Below, one piece after another: positions 49,471 to 58,790 of a DNA stretch of 64,000 nt. A model generated the notes under the pieces. That model had not been told where the DNA came from. It saw only the letters and a list, made by a program, of their open reading frames with translations, and did no database searches. The stretch comes from Celeribacter neptunius (GTDB lineage Bacteria; Pseudomonadota; Alphaproteobacteria; Rhodobacterales; Rhodobacteraceae): contig NZ_FORH01000001.1 of the NCBI RefSeq assembly GCF_900113955.1, forward strand, positions 426,395 through 490,394, written 5' to 3'. Each line of letters opens with the position of its first letter. Position 1 is the first letter of the stretch. A program made the position numbers and the translations under genes.

Positions 49471-49737
49471 GTCTTCTGTGAGCCCCTTTGGGGGCGCGGG
49501 GCAAGGCAACGCCGCCGCGCCTGTGCCTGCCCGTGTCACGCCGGGGGCGTGCTGCCAGCACGACCGGGCTGGCGCATTCTGAGCGGGTCCTGAGCTCATA
49601 TGATGGTTGTATTTGGCACCATAAACTGCATCGCACAATCGTCGGAGCACCACCCCAGGGGCAGGCTTGTCACGGCTCTGTGCCTGGCCGCCAATGTCAG
49701 CGGCGTCCTGCAAAGCCGAGCCTCTCAGCACATGCAA
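49471..49737. other. Spacer between nnrD and the Hint-domain gene
   Basis: About 267 bp (317 bp to the next gene including its terminator). No gene, RNA or repeat recognised; the first ~30 bases contain GAGCCCC-TTTG-GGGGCGC, an imperfect hairpin that could end nnrD transcripts. Confidence 0.4.
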
Positions 49738-49763
49738 AAGCCGCCCGGTGAGGCGGCGTTCCA
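49738..49763 (-). terminator. Terminator of the Hint-domain gene
   Basis: On the minus strand GCCGCC and GGCGGC pair around CTCACCGG-type loop bases and are followed by TTTTG, 25 bp past the stop at 49788. Confidence 0.7.
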
Positions 49764-49787
49764 TCTTTCGAGACCGATGCGCAAATG

Positions 49788-50108
49788 TCACGCGGCGAAG
49801 GGCAATCCGCTCTCGCTCATCACCTGAATCCCGTCAGCATAGACCACTTCTTCGCGATCGAACACCAGTTTGAAGTGTTTCGGTGCGGTGGAATCGATGT
49901 TGCGCAGGGTGCGCATGCCGGCGCGCGTGATCACCCGGTCCCCCGGCTCGAGATATTCGACAGGCAGGATGCCATCCGCGGTCATGACCTGGGTGCCAAG
50001 GGGCAAGCCCTTGTCATGCTTGGGTAAAATGTCTCGCACGCGGAGCCGTTTCGACGGGTTTCGCCCGCCGTCATGCTCAAAACCGTGCCCGCTGCCTTTA
50101 TAGGTCAT
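49788..50108 (-). CDS. Short Hint (Hedgehog/intein) domain protein
   Basis: A 106-residue protein. A polar 35-residue start is followed by LPLGTQVMTADGILPVEYLEPGDRVITRAGMRTLRNI, the N-terminal block of bacterial Hint domains common in Rhodobacteraceae (usually CFTPGT...). Here the nucleophilic Cys at the start is absent (Gly-Leu-Pro), and the chain ends well before the C-terminal Hint block, so self-splicing or self-cleavage is unlikely. It lies next to tRNA-Leu. A TTCTTAAGAA palindrome is at 50142-50151 in its promoter region. Confidence 0.65.
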   Translation of the reverse strand: MTYKGSGHGFEHDGGRNPSKRLRVRDILPKHDKGLPLGTQVMTADGILPVEYLEPGDRVITRAGMRTLRNIDSTAPKHFKLVFDREEVVYADGIQVMSESGLPFAA

Positions 50109-50267
50109 GTCAGGGCCTCTAGATGGATCTGCCTCAGTATTTTCTTAAGAATATGGCAAGAATTCGTTAACGGGTAGAATTTTCTTGGGCGCGGGCGAAG
50201 GCCGGCGTGTCTGTGTGGCCAATTGCCCCTTTTCGATCCGGGATTGTTTTGCTATGCGGAGCGCCAC

Positions 50268-50352
50268 GCGGGTGTGGCGAAATTGGTAGACGCACCAGAT
50301 TTAGGTTCTGGCGCCGCAAGGCGTGGGGGTTCAAGTCCCTCCACCCGCACCA
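50268..50352 (+). tRNA. tRNA-Leu (anticodon UAG)
   Basis: An 85-base tRNA with acceptor GCGGGTG/CACCCGC, D-arm with TGGTAGACGC, anticodon stem CCAGA/TCTGG around loop TTTAGGT (anticodon TAG), a long variable arm (class II, as for Leu), T-arm GGTTCAAGTCC and an encoded CCA end. It reads CUA/CUG leucine codons. The 3' part is the probable attachment site of the element marked by the adjacent integrase. Confidence 0.95.
50328..50352. other. Putative attachment site (tRNA-Leu 3' end)
   Basis: The T-arm and acceptor 3' end of tRNA-Leu abut the integrase reading frame, as in many integrative elements. No second copy of this 3' end was found in the window, so the other boundary either lies to the right of 64 kb or has been lost. 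Confidence 0.5.
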
Positions 50353-51377
50353 CTTTGATTTTTCTTGATAAAAGTTGATTTCGGGTGGGGCTTTCGACTC
50401 GCGCCTTTACCGGGTTTGGCAGTCTGTTAGCACATTCACGTTTCGCTTTGTTCTGTCCCCGAGTCATCTGGGCTCGTTTCGAGGCCGCTTTCTGGCTCGC
50501 CCTTGCGGTATGTTTTTGCACCATCGAGCGTGTTTTGTGCCCGGTGACGGATTGGATGTCGCTCAGACCCACACCTGCGTCCGCGCGCTGCGTGGCCGCT
50601 GTGTCGCGCCATCCCTGCGGAACCAGACGGCTCTCGCCGGACATCACGCCAATTGTCTCGCGCACCTCCTCAACACATTTCTGGACCTGACGCTTTCCGA
50701 TATGTTGGGTAAGGATCTTTGCGAGAATGTATTGGCCATTCTTTGGCTCTGACTTGAGAAAATCCTGAAGGCGAGACGGGCAATGGACTTGGATATTGGC
50801 GCCGCTTTTCTCCTGCACGACCTTCACATATTCGCCGTCGAAATCATCCCATTTCATGGCAATGCAGTCTCCGAGGCGCTGGCCGGTTCCAATGGCCAGC
50901 TCGTAGACGACACGAGCAGTGCCGTGCGGATCACAGGCGCTCTCGAAGGCTCTGAGCTTTGGCTCTGGCCAAGGCTCGTATTCGCCACCGGTCAGCTTCT
51001 CGATGTTGGTGACGGGATTGCGGTCAATCCATTCCAGATCGACGGCATGGCGCATCAGGATGGCCAGGACCGCGGTGCGTTCGTTCGCCTTGGACCAGGT
51101 GTCTTGTAACGCGTCACGGGCCTGGATCGCGAGTTTGCGCCGAAAAGAGCACACGTCTTTCACACCGTTTTTTTCACGGATCGCATTCACAATGCCGCCT
51201 GTAATTGGCGGCGGTTCCGGGGCAACCCAACGCTTTCGGCCCTTCCAGACATCGATCATACCGAGCTTCACTGCGCTGCGGTTTCACCAAGCCGACCATT
51301 TCGGCAAGAAGCAATATTCCTAACGCCCAAGCTCCGCTGGGCGGGCGACACAGACGTTCATCGGTCTAGGCTTCGGA

Positions 51378-52619
51378 TTATTCATGAGCTTCGGAAATTG
51401 GCTTTGCGTCACGCCCCTCGCCGATAAACAGCACCATCACACCCGCCACGACCGCCAACCACAGCGATCCGATCCAGAGCAGGCGATAGCCCATGGTCGT
51501 GTCGAAGACATAGCCCCCGAGATAGGCGCCGAGTGCGCCGCCGATGGCGTGCCCGGCAGAGATCATACCCATGGCGAGGCCCATGCTGCGCAGGCCGACA
51601 TGGCTGGCCACCAGGCTCGCGGTCACCGGCACGGTGGCGTAATCCACCGCGCCAAACAGGATACCAAAGAGAAACAGCGTCTCGATGGAACTGCCGGGCA
51701 TGTTGACCAGCAGGAGGAAGGCCAGCGCGCGCAACAGATAGATGCCGGCCAGCAGCCGCCCCCGGTTGACCCGGTCACTCAGCCATCCCGCAGCGATCAT
51801 CCCGATCAGGTTCACCGCCGACAGCAACCCGTAGGCGCCGGCGCTCGGCACCGGACCGAAGCCACAGAAGGCGGCGAAAGGCAGCAGGTGGGTTTCGATC
51901 ACGCCCGTCGTGGTGAAACCGCAGATCAGAAAGCTCCAGAACAGCAGGTGAAAGGTGGGGCGGCGCAGCACGGTCCGGAGATCGTGGGTCAGGCCCGGCC
52001 CCGTGCCCAGGGTGCGCCCCATTGCCTTTGCGCCTCCAGCATCTTTCAGGCTCCGACACACACAGGGGATCAGCACCAAACAAGCAAGCGCCAGAACCGC
52101 GAAGCTCCAGCGCCAACTTGCAATGGCCATGAGGCTGGCGATGAGCGGCAGGATCAGAAACTGACCGCCGGTCGCACCCGAGGTCGCCACCCCGGTGGCG
52201 AGCCCCGCGCGGGCGGTGAAGGACCGCGCCACCGCCGTGGCGACCACATGGGTGGCGACGATCCCGAAGCCCAGGGCTGCGAAGCCGGCAAACCCGAGCA
52301 TGAACATCGCCTGGCCAGTCATGGCCGCGACGAGGGCACAGCCAATGCAAAGCAGTCCGAGGCCCAGATTGAGCGTGAAACGCGGCCCCTTGCGATTGAC
52401 GAGCCTGCCGGCAAAGGGCGCGACCAGTGCCATCACGATCAGCGCCGAGGCACCGACCCCGGAGATGAAGCGGCTCGACCAGCCGAACTCGGCCTGCCAG
52501 ACCGGCATGATCAGCCCCAGCGCCGCGCGGGCTGAGAAGGCGAGCGACAGGGCGGCGAAGCCGAACAGGACGATGGTCCAGCTCAGGCGGGGCGGGGGGG
52601 AGCGGTCGATCTGTGTCAT
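51378..52619 (-). CDS. MFS transporter
   Basis: A 413-residue major facilitator protein with twelve helices. It has APFAGRLVNRKGPRF and GWLSDRVNRGRL loops (the MFS motif A and its repeat) and a central cytoplasmic loop near residue 200. It resembles monocarboxylate or small-organic permeases (YbfB/OxlT-type), but the substrate is not known. ATG 52619 is used; the frame extends upstream over the shared control region. Divergent from a LysR gene, which probably controls it. Confidence 0.88.
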   Translation of the reverse strand: MTQIDRSPPPRLSWTIVLFGFAALSLAFSARAALGLIMPVWQAEFGWSSRFISGVGASALIVMALVAPFAGRLVNRKGPRFTLNLGLGLLCIGCALVAAMTGQAMFMLGFAGFAALGFGIVATHVVATAVARSFTARAGLATGVATSGATGGQFLILPLIASLMAIASWRWSFAVLALACLVLIPCVCRSLKDAGGAKAMGRTLGTGPGLTHDLRTVLRRPTFHLLFWSFLICGFTTTGVIETHLLPFAAFCGFGPVPSAGAYGLLSAVNLIGMIAAGWLSDRVNRGRLLAGIYLLRALAFLLLVNMPGSSIETLFLFGILFGAVDYATVPVTASLVASHVGLRSMGLAMGMISAGHAIGGALGAYLGGYVFDTTMGYRLLWIGSLWLAVVAGVMVLFIGEGRDAKPISEAHE

Positions 52620-52671
52620 GCGGCTTCGATAGCCCCGGATCGGCCGCCGCGCATAACGAAGATCTGGCGGA

Positions 52672-52696
52672 CTGACTTTAGCTGAGCTAAAGTCAG
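52672..52696. promoter_or_regulatory. Perfect 12-bp inverted repeat at the LysR start
   Basis: CTGACTTTAGCT (52672-52683), one base, then AGCTAAAGTCAG (52685-52696). The palindrome ends 2 bp before the LysR ATG and 53 bp from the MFS start, so a bound protein could block LysR translation or initiation. Likely a LysR autoregulatory operator. Confidence 0.7.
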
Positions 52697-52698
52697 AT

Positions 52699-53583
52699 AT
52701 GGCCATCCCCATTCGAGACCTGCACACATTCCATGTCGTCGCCCGTTGCGGGTCGATGGTTGCGGCCGCGCGCGAGCTTGGCGTGACCCCCGGCGCGATC
52801 AGTCAGCGGATCAAGACCATAGAGGACAGATATGGCGCACGGCTGTTCACCCGCAGCCGCAAGGGTATCGCGCTGACCAAGGTCGGTGCGAGCTTCTGGT
52901 CGGAGATCCGCGAGGCTTTCGGAGCGATCGAAGCGGCCCATGCGGCGCAGCTTGCCGGACCGGCGACTCCGCTCATTCGCATCAACGCGGCACCGACCTA
53001 TGCCTGGTCTTCGCTGGTCTCCGATCTCGGGGCCTTCCAGGCGGTGCATCCCAAGATCCGGCTCACAGTTGAGACAGAAGACCGGTTGGTCGATCTGCGC
53101 TCAGAACCCGTCGATCTCGCGATCCGTCATGGTCTCGGCACCTATCCCGGATTGAAATCGGTCTGGCTCTGCGCGCCGGAACTCATTGTCGTTGCCAGCC
53201 CCGACCTGCTGGCCGAGAAAGGGCCGATCCGCAGTGCCGCTGATTGCCTGAATTTCACCCTGTTGCCAGACTCGACCGGCAAGGATTGGCCGCTCTGGCT
53301 CAGGGCGCAGGGTGTCGACGAGACGCGGGCGCGCTACGGCACGGCGTTCAAGGATGATTTCCTGACCGTCAAGGCCGCGACCAAGGGGCAGGGCGTGGCG
53401 CTGCTCAATGATGTCTATGTCCGCGACGAGCTCGCCGCAGGCCGGCTGGTCCGCGCCCTCGATGCGAGCTGGCCCACGAAATTCGCCTATTACGCGGTGG
53501 GCCTGCCGGAGACATTCCAACGCCCGCCCGTCGCCGCGCTGGTCACGTGGCTGCAAGCGGCTTCGGGGCCTGAAAGAGGATGA
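52699..53583 (+). CDS. LysR family transcriptional regulator (GcvA-like)
   Basis: A 294-residue LysR regulator. The N-terminal winged HTH is VVARCGSMVAAARELGVTPGAISQRIKTIEDRYGARLFTRSRKGIALT, followed by a coiled linker and an effector domain with LRSEPVDLAIRHGLGTYPGLKS, the GcvA-type ligand region. It is divergent from the MFS transporter with a perfect palindrome between them, so transporter control is the simplest reading. Confidence 0.9.
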   Translation: MAIPIRDLHTFHVVARCGSMVAAARELGVTPGAISQRIKTIEDRYGARLFTRSRKGIALTKVGASFWSEIREAFGAIEAAHAAQLAGPATPLIRINAAPTYAWSSLVSDLGAFQAVHPKIRLTVETEDRLVDLRSEPVDLAIRHGLGTYPGLKSVWLCAPELIVVASPDLLAEKGPIRSAADCLNFTLLPDSTGKDWPLWLRAQGVDETRARYGTAFKDDFLTVKAATKGQGVALLNDVYVRDELAAGRLVRALDASWPTKFAYYAVGLPETFQRPPVAALVTWLQAASGPERG

Positions 53584-53766
53584 GCGCATGCTAGGGGAAC
53601 GCAGCATTCGGTCGTTTTGCATCCGCGCGACAGCTCGCGGCCCATGCCAACCATTTCTGTCGAGTGCGGCGAATGGCAAGAAGGTCCGCACATTTGACTT
53701 TGGTCCGAATCTTGGCCCACGGTTACTTCCGATCCATACCGGACTGAGCTGACCTCTTCGTTCAGA

Positions 53767-54603
53767 TTAACGACAGGCCGCGAACAGTCCTTCCGGATCG
53801 TCGGTCGTGATCTGATCTACCCCCAACGTCATGAGGCGTTCGCAGAGCGCCACTGTCTCGGGCGTGATGGTTTGGACCGTGTAGGCGTCGATCCGGCGCC
53901 CCTCCGCATGGAACGCCGCGATCATGTCGAAACCGCGTCTGAGCGCATCGAAAATGAGCCGGATGTCGAGATAAATGAGCGTCGCCCGACCCGCCTCGGT
54001 CAACGCATGTGCGACAAACCCCGTATCATCTCCAGTCGCGGCCAGCGCGTCTCGCATGCCAAAATGACAGGGATCGTGTCCGACCTGCATGTCCGGCAAG
54101 GCCTGTGCCAGCCGCCTGACCGCTTTTGCGTCACCGCCAGACAGGACCAGGTGGCGCTGAACCGGTGCGACATCCCGTGCGAAGGCTTGGATGTCTGTCT
54201 CCGTGAGCGTCTCGGAGGTCTCTTTCAGATCGAGTTGCAGCAAGGCTCCTGCGCCGATCCGCGTCTCGGCAAGGCGTTGACAAAGATCGCCCAGAAGAGC
54301 GATCGGAGTCTCTGTGGCAAGGCCCGCATTGTCGCGCCGCGTGAGGGTCCGGAGCTCTGCCGCTGTGGCGGCGGACACAGGCCCCGTGCCGGTTGTTGCG
54401 CGATCCAGAGTGTCGTCATGCAGAACGGCAAACCCGCCGCCAGCATGCCGCACGATGTCGATCTCGACAGAGGCGCCGAGCTGCATGCCTTCGACAATCC
54501 GCGCCGGATCGAACTCCATGTCAGCGGCACATCGGCGCCCACGGTGCCATTTGAGCCAAGTGCGGCCTTTGGCGTGGTTCAGAGCAACGGGCGCGTCAGA
54601 CAT
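53767..54603 (-). CDS. Glycerophosphodiester phosphodiesterase
   Basis: A 278-residue GDPD-family enzyme, cytoplasmic (no signal peptide). The family core is visible as W-HRG near the start, VEIDIVRH, HDDTLDRATTGTG, LQLDLKE, and QITTDDPEGL at the end. The usual PEN tripeptide after HRG is replaced by an unrelated sequence, so substrate may differ from glycerophosphodiesters. Its ATG at 54603 overlaps the ABC ATPase stop by 8 bp; it is the last gene of the ABC operon, which suggests it processes the imported compound. Confidence 0.85.
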   Translation of the reverse strand: MSDAPVALNHAKGRTWLKWHRGRRCAADMEFDPARIVEGMQLGASVEIDIVRHAGGGFAVLHDDTLDRATTGTGPVSAATAAELRTLTRRDNAGLATETPIALLGDLCQRLAETRIGAGALLQLDLKETSETLTETDIQAFARDVAPVQRHLVLSGGDAKAVRRLAQALPDMQVGHDPCHFGMRDALAATGDDTGFVAHALTEAGRATLIYLDIRLIFDALRRGFDMIAAFHAEGRRIDAYTVQTITPETVALCERLMTLGVDQITTDDPEGLFAACR

Positions 54604-55660
54604 GTTCGATCTCACGCGTATCTGACGGCGTCACATCAGCGAGTTTTTCCGTGCCACGAAACACGGCAACATGGCTGGCTTTCAGTCCGACGGGCTCCCC
54701 CGTCGCAAGGCGCGTGGAGGGCGGGCACATGGCTTTGAGGCGGGTTCCGTCCTCCAGTTCAATGTCGACGAGGATATGTGTTCCATAGTCGGTTGTCCGG
54801 TGAACGCGCGAGCTGGCATTGGCATCGGGGGCGACCGTGATCGCCTCCGGCCGGATCGCCAGTTCGACAGGACCATCGTTGACCGGTGCCGAGATCTGGA
54901 AAAGCGGATGATCGCTGCGACCGCCGCGCATGTCGCAGGCGAGGAAGTTCATCGAGCCGATGAACCCCGCGACAAACCGCGTCTCGGGGGCACGATACAT
55001 GTGATCGGGGCTGGCCACCTGTTCGATTTCGCCCCCTTGCAACACGACGATCCGGTCGGCCAGCGCCAAGGCTTCGTCCTGACCATGGGTCACGAAAAGC
55101 GTGGTGATGCCGAGGCGGCGCTGGATGTCGCGCAGTTCTTCGCGCAGATGTTCGCGCAGATGCTGGTCGAGGCTGGCAAAAGGCTCATCGAGCAAAAGGA
55201 TTTTGGGCTCGAGCACAAGGGCCCGGGCGATCGCGACCCGTTGTTGTTGCCCGCCCGAAAGCTGCCAGACGCGGCGTTTGCCGTAGTCGGCGAGCCCGAC
55301 CAGTTCGAGCGCCTCGGCCACTTTCGCCTGAATGTCCCGGCGTGGCATCCGGCGCAGTTTCAGGCCGAAAGCGATATTCTCCGCAACGGACATATGGGAC
55401 CAGAGCGCGTGGCTTTGGAACACCATGCCGGTCGGGCGTTTCTCCGGCGGAATGCGTGTCACATCCTGACCGTCGATCAGGATGGAGCCCCGATCCGGCG
55501 TTTCAAACCCGCCGACCATGCGCAGGATGGTGGATTTGCCGGAGCCCGACGGCCCGAGAAGGCAGACCAGTTCGCCATCTTTGACATCGAGGGAAGTGTC
55601 GCGGATGACATCGGTTCCATCGAAGGATTTGCCGATATTCTTGAGAGTGAGTTGAGCCAT
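54596..55660 (-). CDS. ABC transporter ATP-binding protein (PotA/FbpC-type)
   Basis: A 354-residue importer ATPase with Walker [10 protein letters not shown] (residues ~35-43), signature LSGGQQQR, Walker [12 protein letters not shown] and H-loop [12 protein letters not shown]. The C-terminal ~110 residues are a TOBE domain ([14 protein letters not shown]...), as in polyamine, iron or phosphonate importers. ATG 55660 is chosen from the family start [13 protein letters not shown]. It lies 10 bp after permease 2 and overlaps GDPD. Confidence 0.93.
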   Translation of the reverse strand: MAQLTLKNIGKSFDGTDVIRDTSLDVKDGELVCLLGPSGSGKSTILRMVGGFETPDRGSILIDGQDVTRIPPEKRPTGMVFQSHALWSHMSVAENIAFGLKLRRMPRRDIQAKVAEALELVGLADYGKRRVWQLSGGQQQRVAIARALVLEPKILLLDEPFASLDQHLREHLREELRDIQRRLGITTLFVTHGQDEALALADRIVVLQGGEIEQVASPDHMYRAPETRFVAGFIGSMNFLACDMRGGRSDHPLFQISAPVNDGPVELAIRPEAITVAPDANASSRVHRTTDYGTHILVDIELEDGTRLKAMCPPSTRLATGEPVGLKASHVAVFRGTEKLADVTPSDTREIEHV

Positions 55661-55670
55661 GGTTTTCTCC

Positions 55671-56531
55671 TCAGACGCCGAAGCCCTTGGCAAAGGACGC
55701 GGACCCGACAAGGCGGCGGGTGAACATCAGCGCGAAGAAGCTGGGGACCCACAAGAGGACCGACAGCACCGCGCCATATTGCACAACGATCTGGTTGTTG
55801 ATGAAAGTGATCATGAGAACGGGCATAGTGCGGATTTCCGGCGCACCGATGAGCCACGCGCCCTCGGTTTCGTAAAACGTGCCGACAAAGCTCAAAAGCA
55901 CGGCGGCAAAGATGGTTGGGGCGGCCTGTGGCAGGCTGACTGACCAGAACACCCGCAACGGGCCTGCTCCGGCATCTCTGGCGGCGTCTTCCATGGCGCG
56001 GTCGACGTTTTGAAAAGCCGCCACGGGAATCCAGATCATCATCATCAGAGTGCCGACGAGTTGGATCAGAACGACGCCCCAGAAGGTGGAGATCAGCCCC
56101 AGATTGAGGAAAATCCCGGCGATGGCGACCAGAAGGCCGAATTTGGGAAAAGCATGCGAGGCGAGAAAGGAGAGGAACAACACGTTGCGCCCCGGGAAGT
56201 CCAGGCGCGCGAAGGCATAGGCCGCAGGCAAACAGATCAGCGCCGAGAGCATCGTCACCGTCAGGGAGAGGCGGATCGACAGGAACATGGCGCCCCAGAC
56301 ATCGGGCCGCGACAGGGTGTCGTTCCAGAACCGGAGCCCGAATTTCTGCGGCAAAAGGCTTGGGTAACGCCAAACCTCGGCAAAGGCCCAGATCGCGACG
56401 ACGATGAGCGGGACAACAACGACAAGACCCAGGACGCCGGTGATACCGAGACCAAGCCAGTCTGTCTGTTTGGTCTTGTGGACTGGCACATGGGGGGCAT
56501 GCGACGTGGTGGCGTGGTCTATGGCGGTCAT
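55671..56531 (-). CDS. ABC transporter permease (second)
   Basis: A 286-residue permease of the binding-protein-dependent (BPD) type with six helices. The EAA loop is EDAARDAGAGPLRVFWSVSLPQAAPTIFAA, which docks the ATPase. The N-terminus is a ~30-residue polar cytoplasmic leader. It starts at ATG 56531, overlapping the stop of permease 1 (ATGA), so translation is coupled. Confidence 0.92.
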   Translation of the reverse strand: MTAIDHATTSHAPHVPVHKTKQTDWLGLGITGVLGLVVVVPLIVVAIWAFAEVWRYPSLLPQKFGLRFWNDTLSRPDVWGAMFLSIRLSLTVTMLSALICLPAAYAFARLDFPGRNVLFLSFLASHAFPKFGLLVAIAGIFLNLGLISTFWGVVLIQLVGTLMMMIWIPVAAFQNVDRAMEDAARDAGAGPLRVFWSVSLPQAAPTIFAAVLLSFVGTFYETEGAWLIGAPEIRTMPVLMITFINNQIVVQYGAVLSVLLWVPSFFALMFTRRLVGSASFAKGFGV

Positions 56532-57424
56532 TGCCGGGCCTCCCGGTTTTTGGCGATGGAGCGGACGTAGAACGCCCCGAACCCTGCACAGATGACAAAG
56601 GTGATGACGGCCTGTGTGACGGCCATGCGCGTGTCCTGAACCTGCGAGAACGTCCGCTGCATGAAGGGCCCCATCATTTCCGGCGAGGCGGGACCGAGGA
56701 CATAGGGCAGGGTGAAGGCCGAGAAAATGCTCAGGACGGTAAAGGAGAGCACCACGAGCATCGCATTGCCGATCTGTGGCAAGATGATGTGGCGCAACAG
56801 GGCGACATGGCGGGCACCGGCGTCCCGCGCCGCTTCCACGGCATTGTCTGAGACACCGCCCAATCCTGCGACGAGCATCAGGGTCGTGAGGGGGATATTG
56901 TCCCAGACCAACCCGATCACCGGCCCCCAAGGGGTCAGATAGGGTGAGTTGATTTTCGGAAGCCCGATTGCATTCAGCACAAGATCAACGCCACCATTCG
57001 GGCCGATCGTTCGGATCAACGCATAGGCGAGAATGACCGACGGTACGAACATGGGAAAGAGCGCAAGGCCCTGAACGACCGCCGCGATCCGGCTTTTGGC
57101 AAAGCGCAGATACAGAGCCAGCGGCAGGCAAATGGCCATAAGCAATGCTGCGCAGACCACCGTGACCCAGAGCGTCAGCCAGAGATTGGCGAGCGAATAG
57201 CTGTCGGTGAAAAATCTCTGATAGGTGTCGAGGCTGAAACTTGCGCCGGCATCGCTGTTGACGAACAGGGTGCGGGCAACCGCGTTGAAGATCGGGTAGA
57301 TGATGAGCCAACCCAGAAGAATGACCGGCGCAGCAACGAGAAGGAGGCCCGTGAGCCCCCTTCCGTGACGTTTCGCAAAGCCATCCTTCCGGACGTTGCT
57401 GTCCGGGGATGCCATGTCGGTCAT
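56528..57424 (-). CDS. ABC transporter permease (first)
   Basis: A 298-residue BPD permease with six helices and the EAA loop VEAARDAGARHVALLRHIILPQIGNAML. Between the first two helices there is a ~60-residue periplasmic loop (LFVNSDAGASFSLDTYQRFFTD). ATG 57424 lies 5 bp after the binding-protein stop, giving tight coupling in the operon. Confidence 0.92.
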   Translation of the reverse strand: MTDMASPDSNVRKDGFAKRHGRGLTGLLLVAAPVILLGWLIIYPIFNAVARTLFVNSDAGASFSLDTYQRFFTDSYSLANLWLTLWVTVVCAALLMAICLPLALYLRFAKSRIAAVVQGLALFPMFVPSVILAYALIRTIGPNGGVDLVLNAIGLPKINSPYLTPWGPVIGLVWDNIPLTTLMLVAGLGGVSDNAVEAARDAGARHVALLRHIILPQIGNAMLVVLSFTVLSIFSAFTLPYVLGPASPEMMGPFMQRTFSQVQDTRMAVTQAVITFVICAGFGAFYVRSIAKNREARQ

Positions 57425-57429
57425 TCTTG

Positions 57430-58587
57430 TTAGCCCCGCGAGATGCCCGGAGCGACGTTGCGATACCAACCGTCGTTGATCGCCGCGTCCCAATCGCCGC
57501 CCGGGAAGGTCGGGATCGAGGCCGGAATGACGTCTTTGTATTTTTCGCGCAGGGCGGTGTCGACATAGTCCCACGATACGCCCGGGAAACCGCCAAGCTC
57601 GGTGATGATCTTGGACTGAACCTCTTCGCTCAGAACGTAATTCGCAAGCTGCATCGCAACATCTTTGTGTGTGGCGTTGGTCGGCACGGTGATGCGGCTG
57701 AAGCCACCGCAAAGCGCGAGATCCTGAAGCTGAACGAGACCCGTGGTTTCCGGCAGGACGCCCATGCTGAGCGCCTGAAGCACCTGATCGGACCACACCG
57801 GCGTCATGGTCACCACGCCCTGCGCCAGAAGCTGGATCGACTGGGTATTGCCGGAGGTGTAAGCGCCTGCTTCATAGAGGCTCGGAGCCAGTGCTTTCAA
57901 CAGTCCCCAAGCGCCCGGCAGCGTGTCGTTCGCATAGGCCTCGGAATAGTTGTCGAGGGTGAATTTCTGCGGATCGCGACCGTTGGCCTCGTGGATCGCA
58001 CGACGCACAAAGTTGCCGCCGGAGCCACCTTTGTCCGGGCGGTTGTAGACGAATTGCCCCGGGTTCGCGTGAATCCATGCGGTCATTTCGTCCCAGGTTT
58101 TCGGCGCGTCTTCCGGGGACACGCGGGTGGCGTCATAGGCGAGCAGAACCTGAGATCCGCGGTACGGCAGATCGAAATCCGTCTGTTTCGCGGCAGGGTT
58201 CACCTTGTCCCAACCTTCCATGTCTGCTGCGGCAAAATTGATCCAGAGACCGGCTTCGATGGAGCCCGTAGTCTGGTCCGGCGTATAGGCTTCGAAAACA
58301 TCGACCTGCGGGTCGTTGGATGTCCCAAGAGCCGCCATTGCACGATCGGCGATCGCACGCAGACCCGCACCATCCCCCGCATCGACAACACGCACCTTCG
58401 CGTCGCCGTTCACATTCCGAAAGCCCGGAAGAATGACGTTGGTCCAGAAATCAGAGATATTGCTGTCAGAGCCGGTGTAGACGTTGACGAAACCATCGGC
58501 GGCAAGGGCGATGCGCGGCATCGCGAGCGTCGCGGAGGAGACTGCGGCTGTTTTGAGGAAACCACGGCGAGAGATTTGGGAGGTCAT
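57430..58587 (-). CDS. ABC transporter substrate-binding protein (Tat signal, family-1 type)
   Basis: A 385-residue periplasmic binding protein. The N-terminus carries a twin-arginine signal (SRRGFLKTAAVSSATLAMP, cleaved after ALA). The mature part resembles iron/polyamine/phosphonate binders (VNVYTGSDSN, VDVFEAYTPDQT, GSQVLLAYDATRVSPEDAPKTWDEM, PTNATHKDVAMQLANYVLSEEVQ). The ligand is not identifiable; the operon's GDPD and the nearby PHP hydrolase suggest a phosphodiester. First gene of a five-gene minus-strand operon. ATG 58587, with the frame open 20 codons upstream. Confidence 0.88.
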   Translation of the reverse strand: MTSQISRRGFLKTAAVSSATLAMPRIALAADGFVNVYTGSDSNISDFWTNVILPGFRNVNGDAKVRVVDAGDGAGLRAIADRAMAALGTSNDPQVDVFEAYTPDQTTGSIEAGLWINFAAADMEGWDKVNPAAKQTDFDLPYRGSQVLLAYDATRVSPEDAPKTWDEMTAWIHANPGQFVYNRPDKGGSGGNFVRRAIHEANGRDPQKFTLDNYSEAYANDTLPGAWGLLKALAPSLYEAGAYTSGNTQSIQLLAQGVVTMTPVWSDQVLQALSMGVLPETTGLVQLQDLALCGGFSRITVPTNATHKDVAMQLANYVLSEEVQSKIITELGGFPGVSWDYVDTALREKYKDVIPASIPTFPGGDWDAAINDGWYRNVAPGISRG

Positions 58588-58790
58588 GACATATCCTGTC
58601 TGGTCTTGGAATATCTCCGTCGAAAGGAAGATCGACGAATTGATCACGCAGCCTGATAAAAACGAACCAAAACGGTTTGATGATGGTTCGACGACACAAA
58701 TATGAACTTAGGCAGCGCTAACATTCCTGCTTTGACAGGGCCTTGAAATGGTGATTGAGCAGGCGCGTTCTTTACCATCCGGACCGTCAA

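Larger units (their letters stand above)
50252..51271 (-). pseudogene. Degenerate tyrosine recombinase (integrase), reads through tRNA-Leu
   Basis: A 339-codon frame of phage/ICE integrase type. The core has GTGQRLGDCIAMKWDDF with the first catalytic Arg, VVQEKSGA with the Lys, WRDTAATQRADAG with the second Arg, and VTGHKTRSMVQKHTARA. In relatives the last motif ends in a Tyr nucleophile and the third box begins H-G-W-R; here the codons are CAT (His) for Tyr and CAG (Gln) for His. The N-terminal arm-binding domain is short or missing. The last ~30 codons are antisense tRNA-Leu. It is probably inactive. Confidence 0.8.

Noticed and set aside
50255-50352. Protein-coding tail VEGLEPPRLAAPE over the tRNA
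   Set aside because: This peptide is the antisense reading of tRNA-Leu, a known false protein signature; it is only noted as part of the read-through integrase frame.
58588-58790. PHO box in the ABC/MFS divergent promoter region
   Set aside because: The expected CTGTCAT direct repeats were not found; a TTGACA-like hexamer is present but without a convincing -10 partner.
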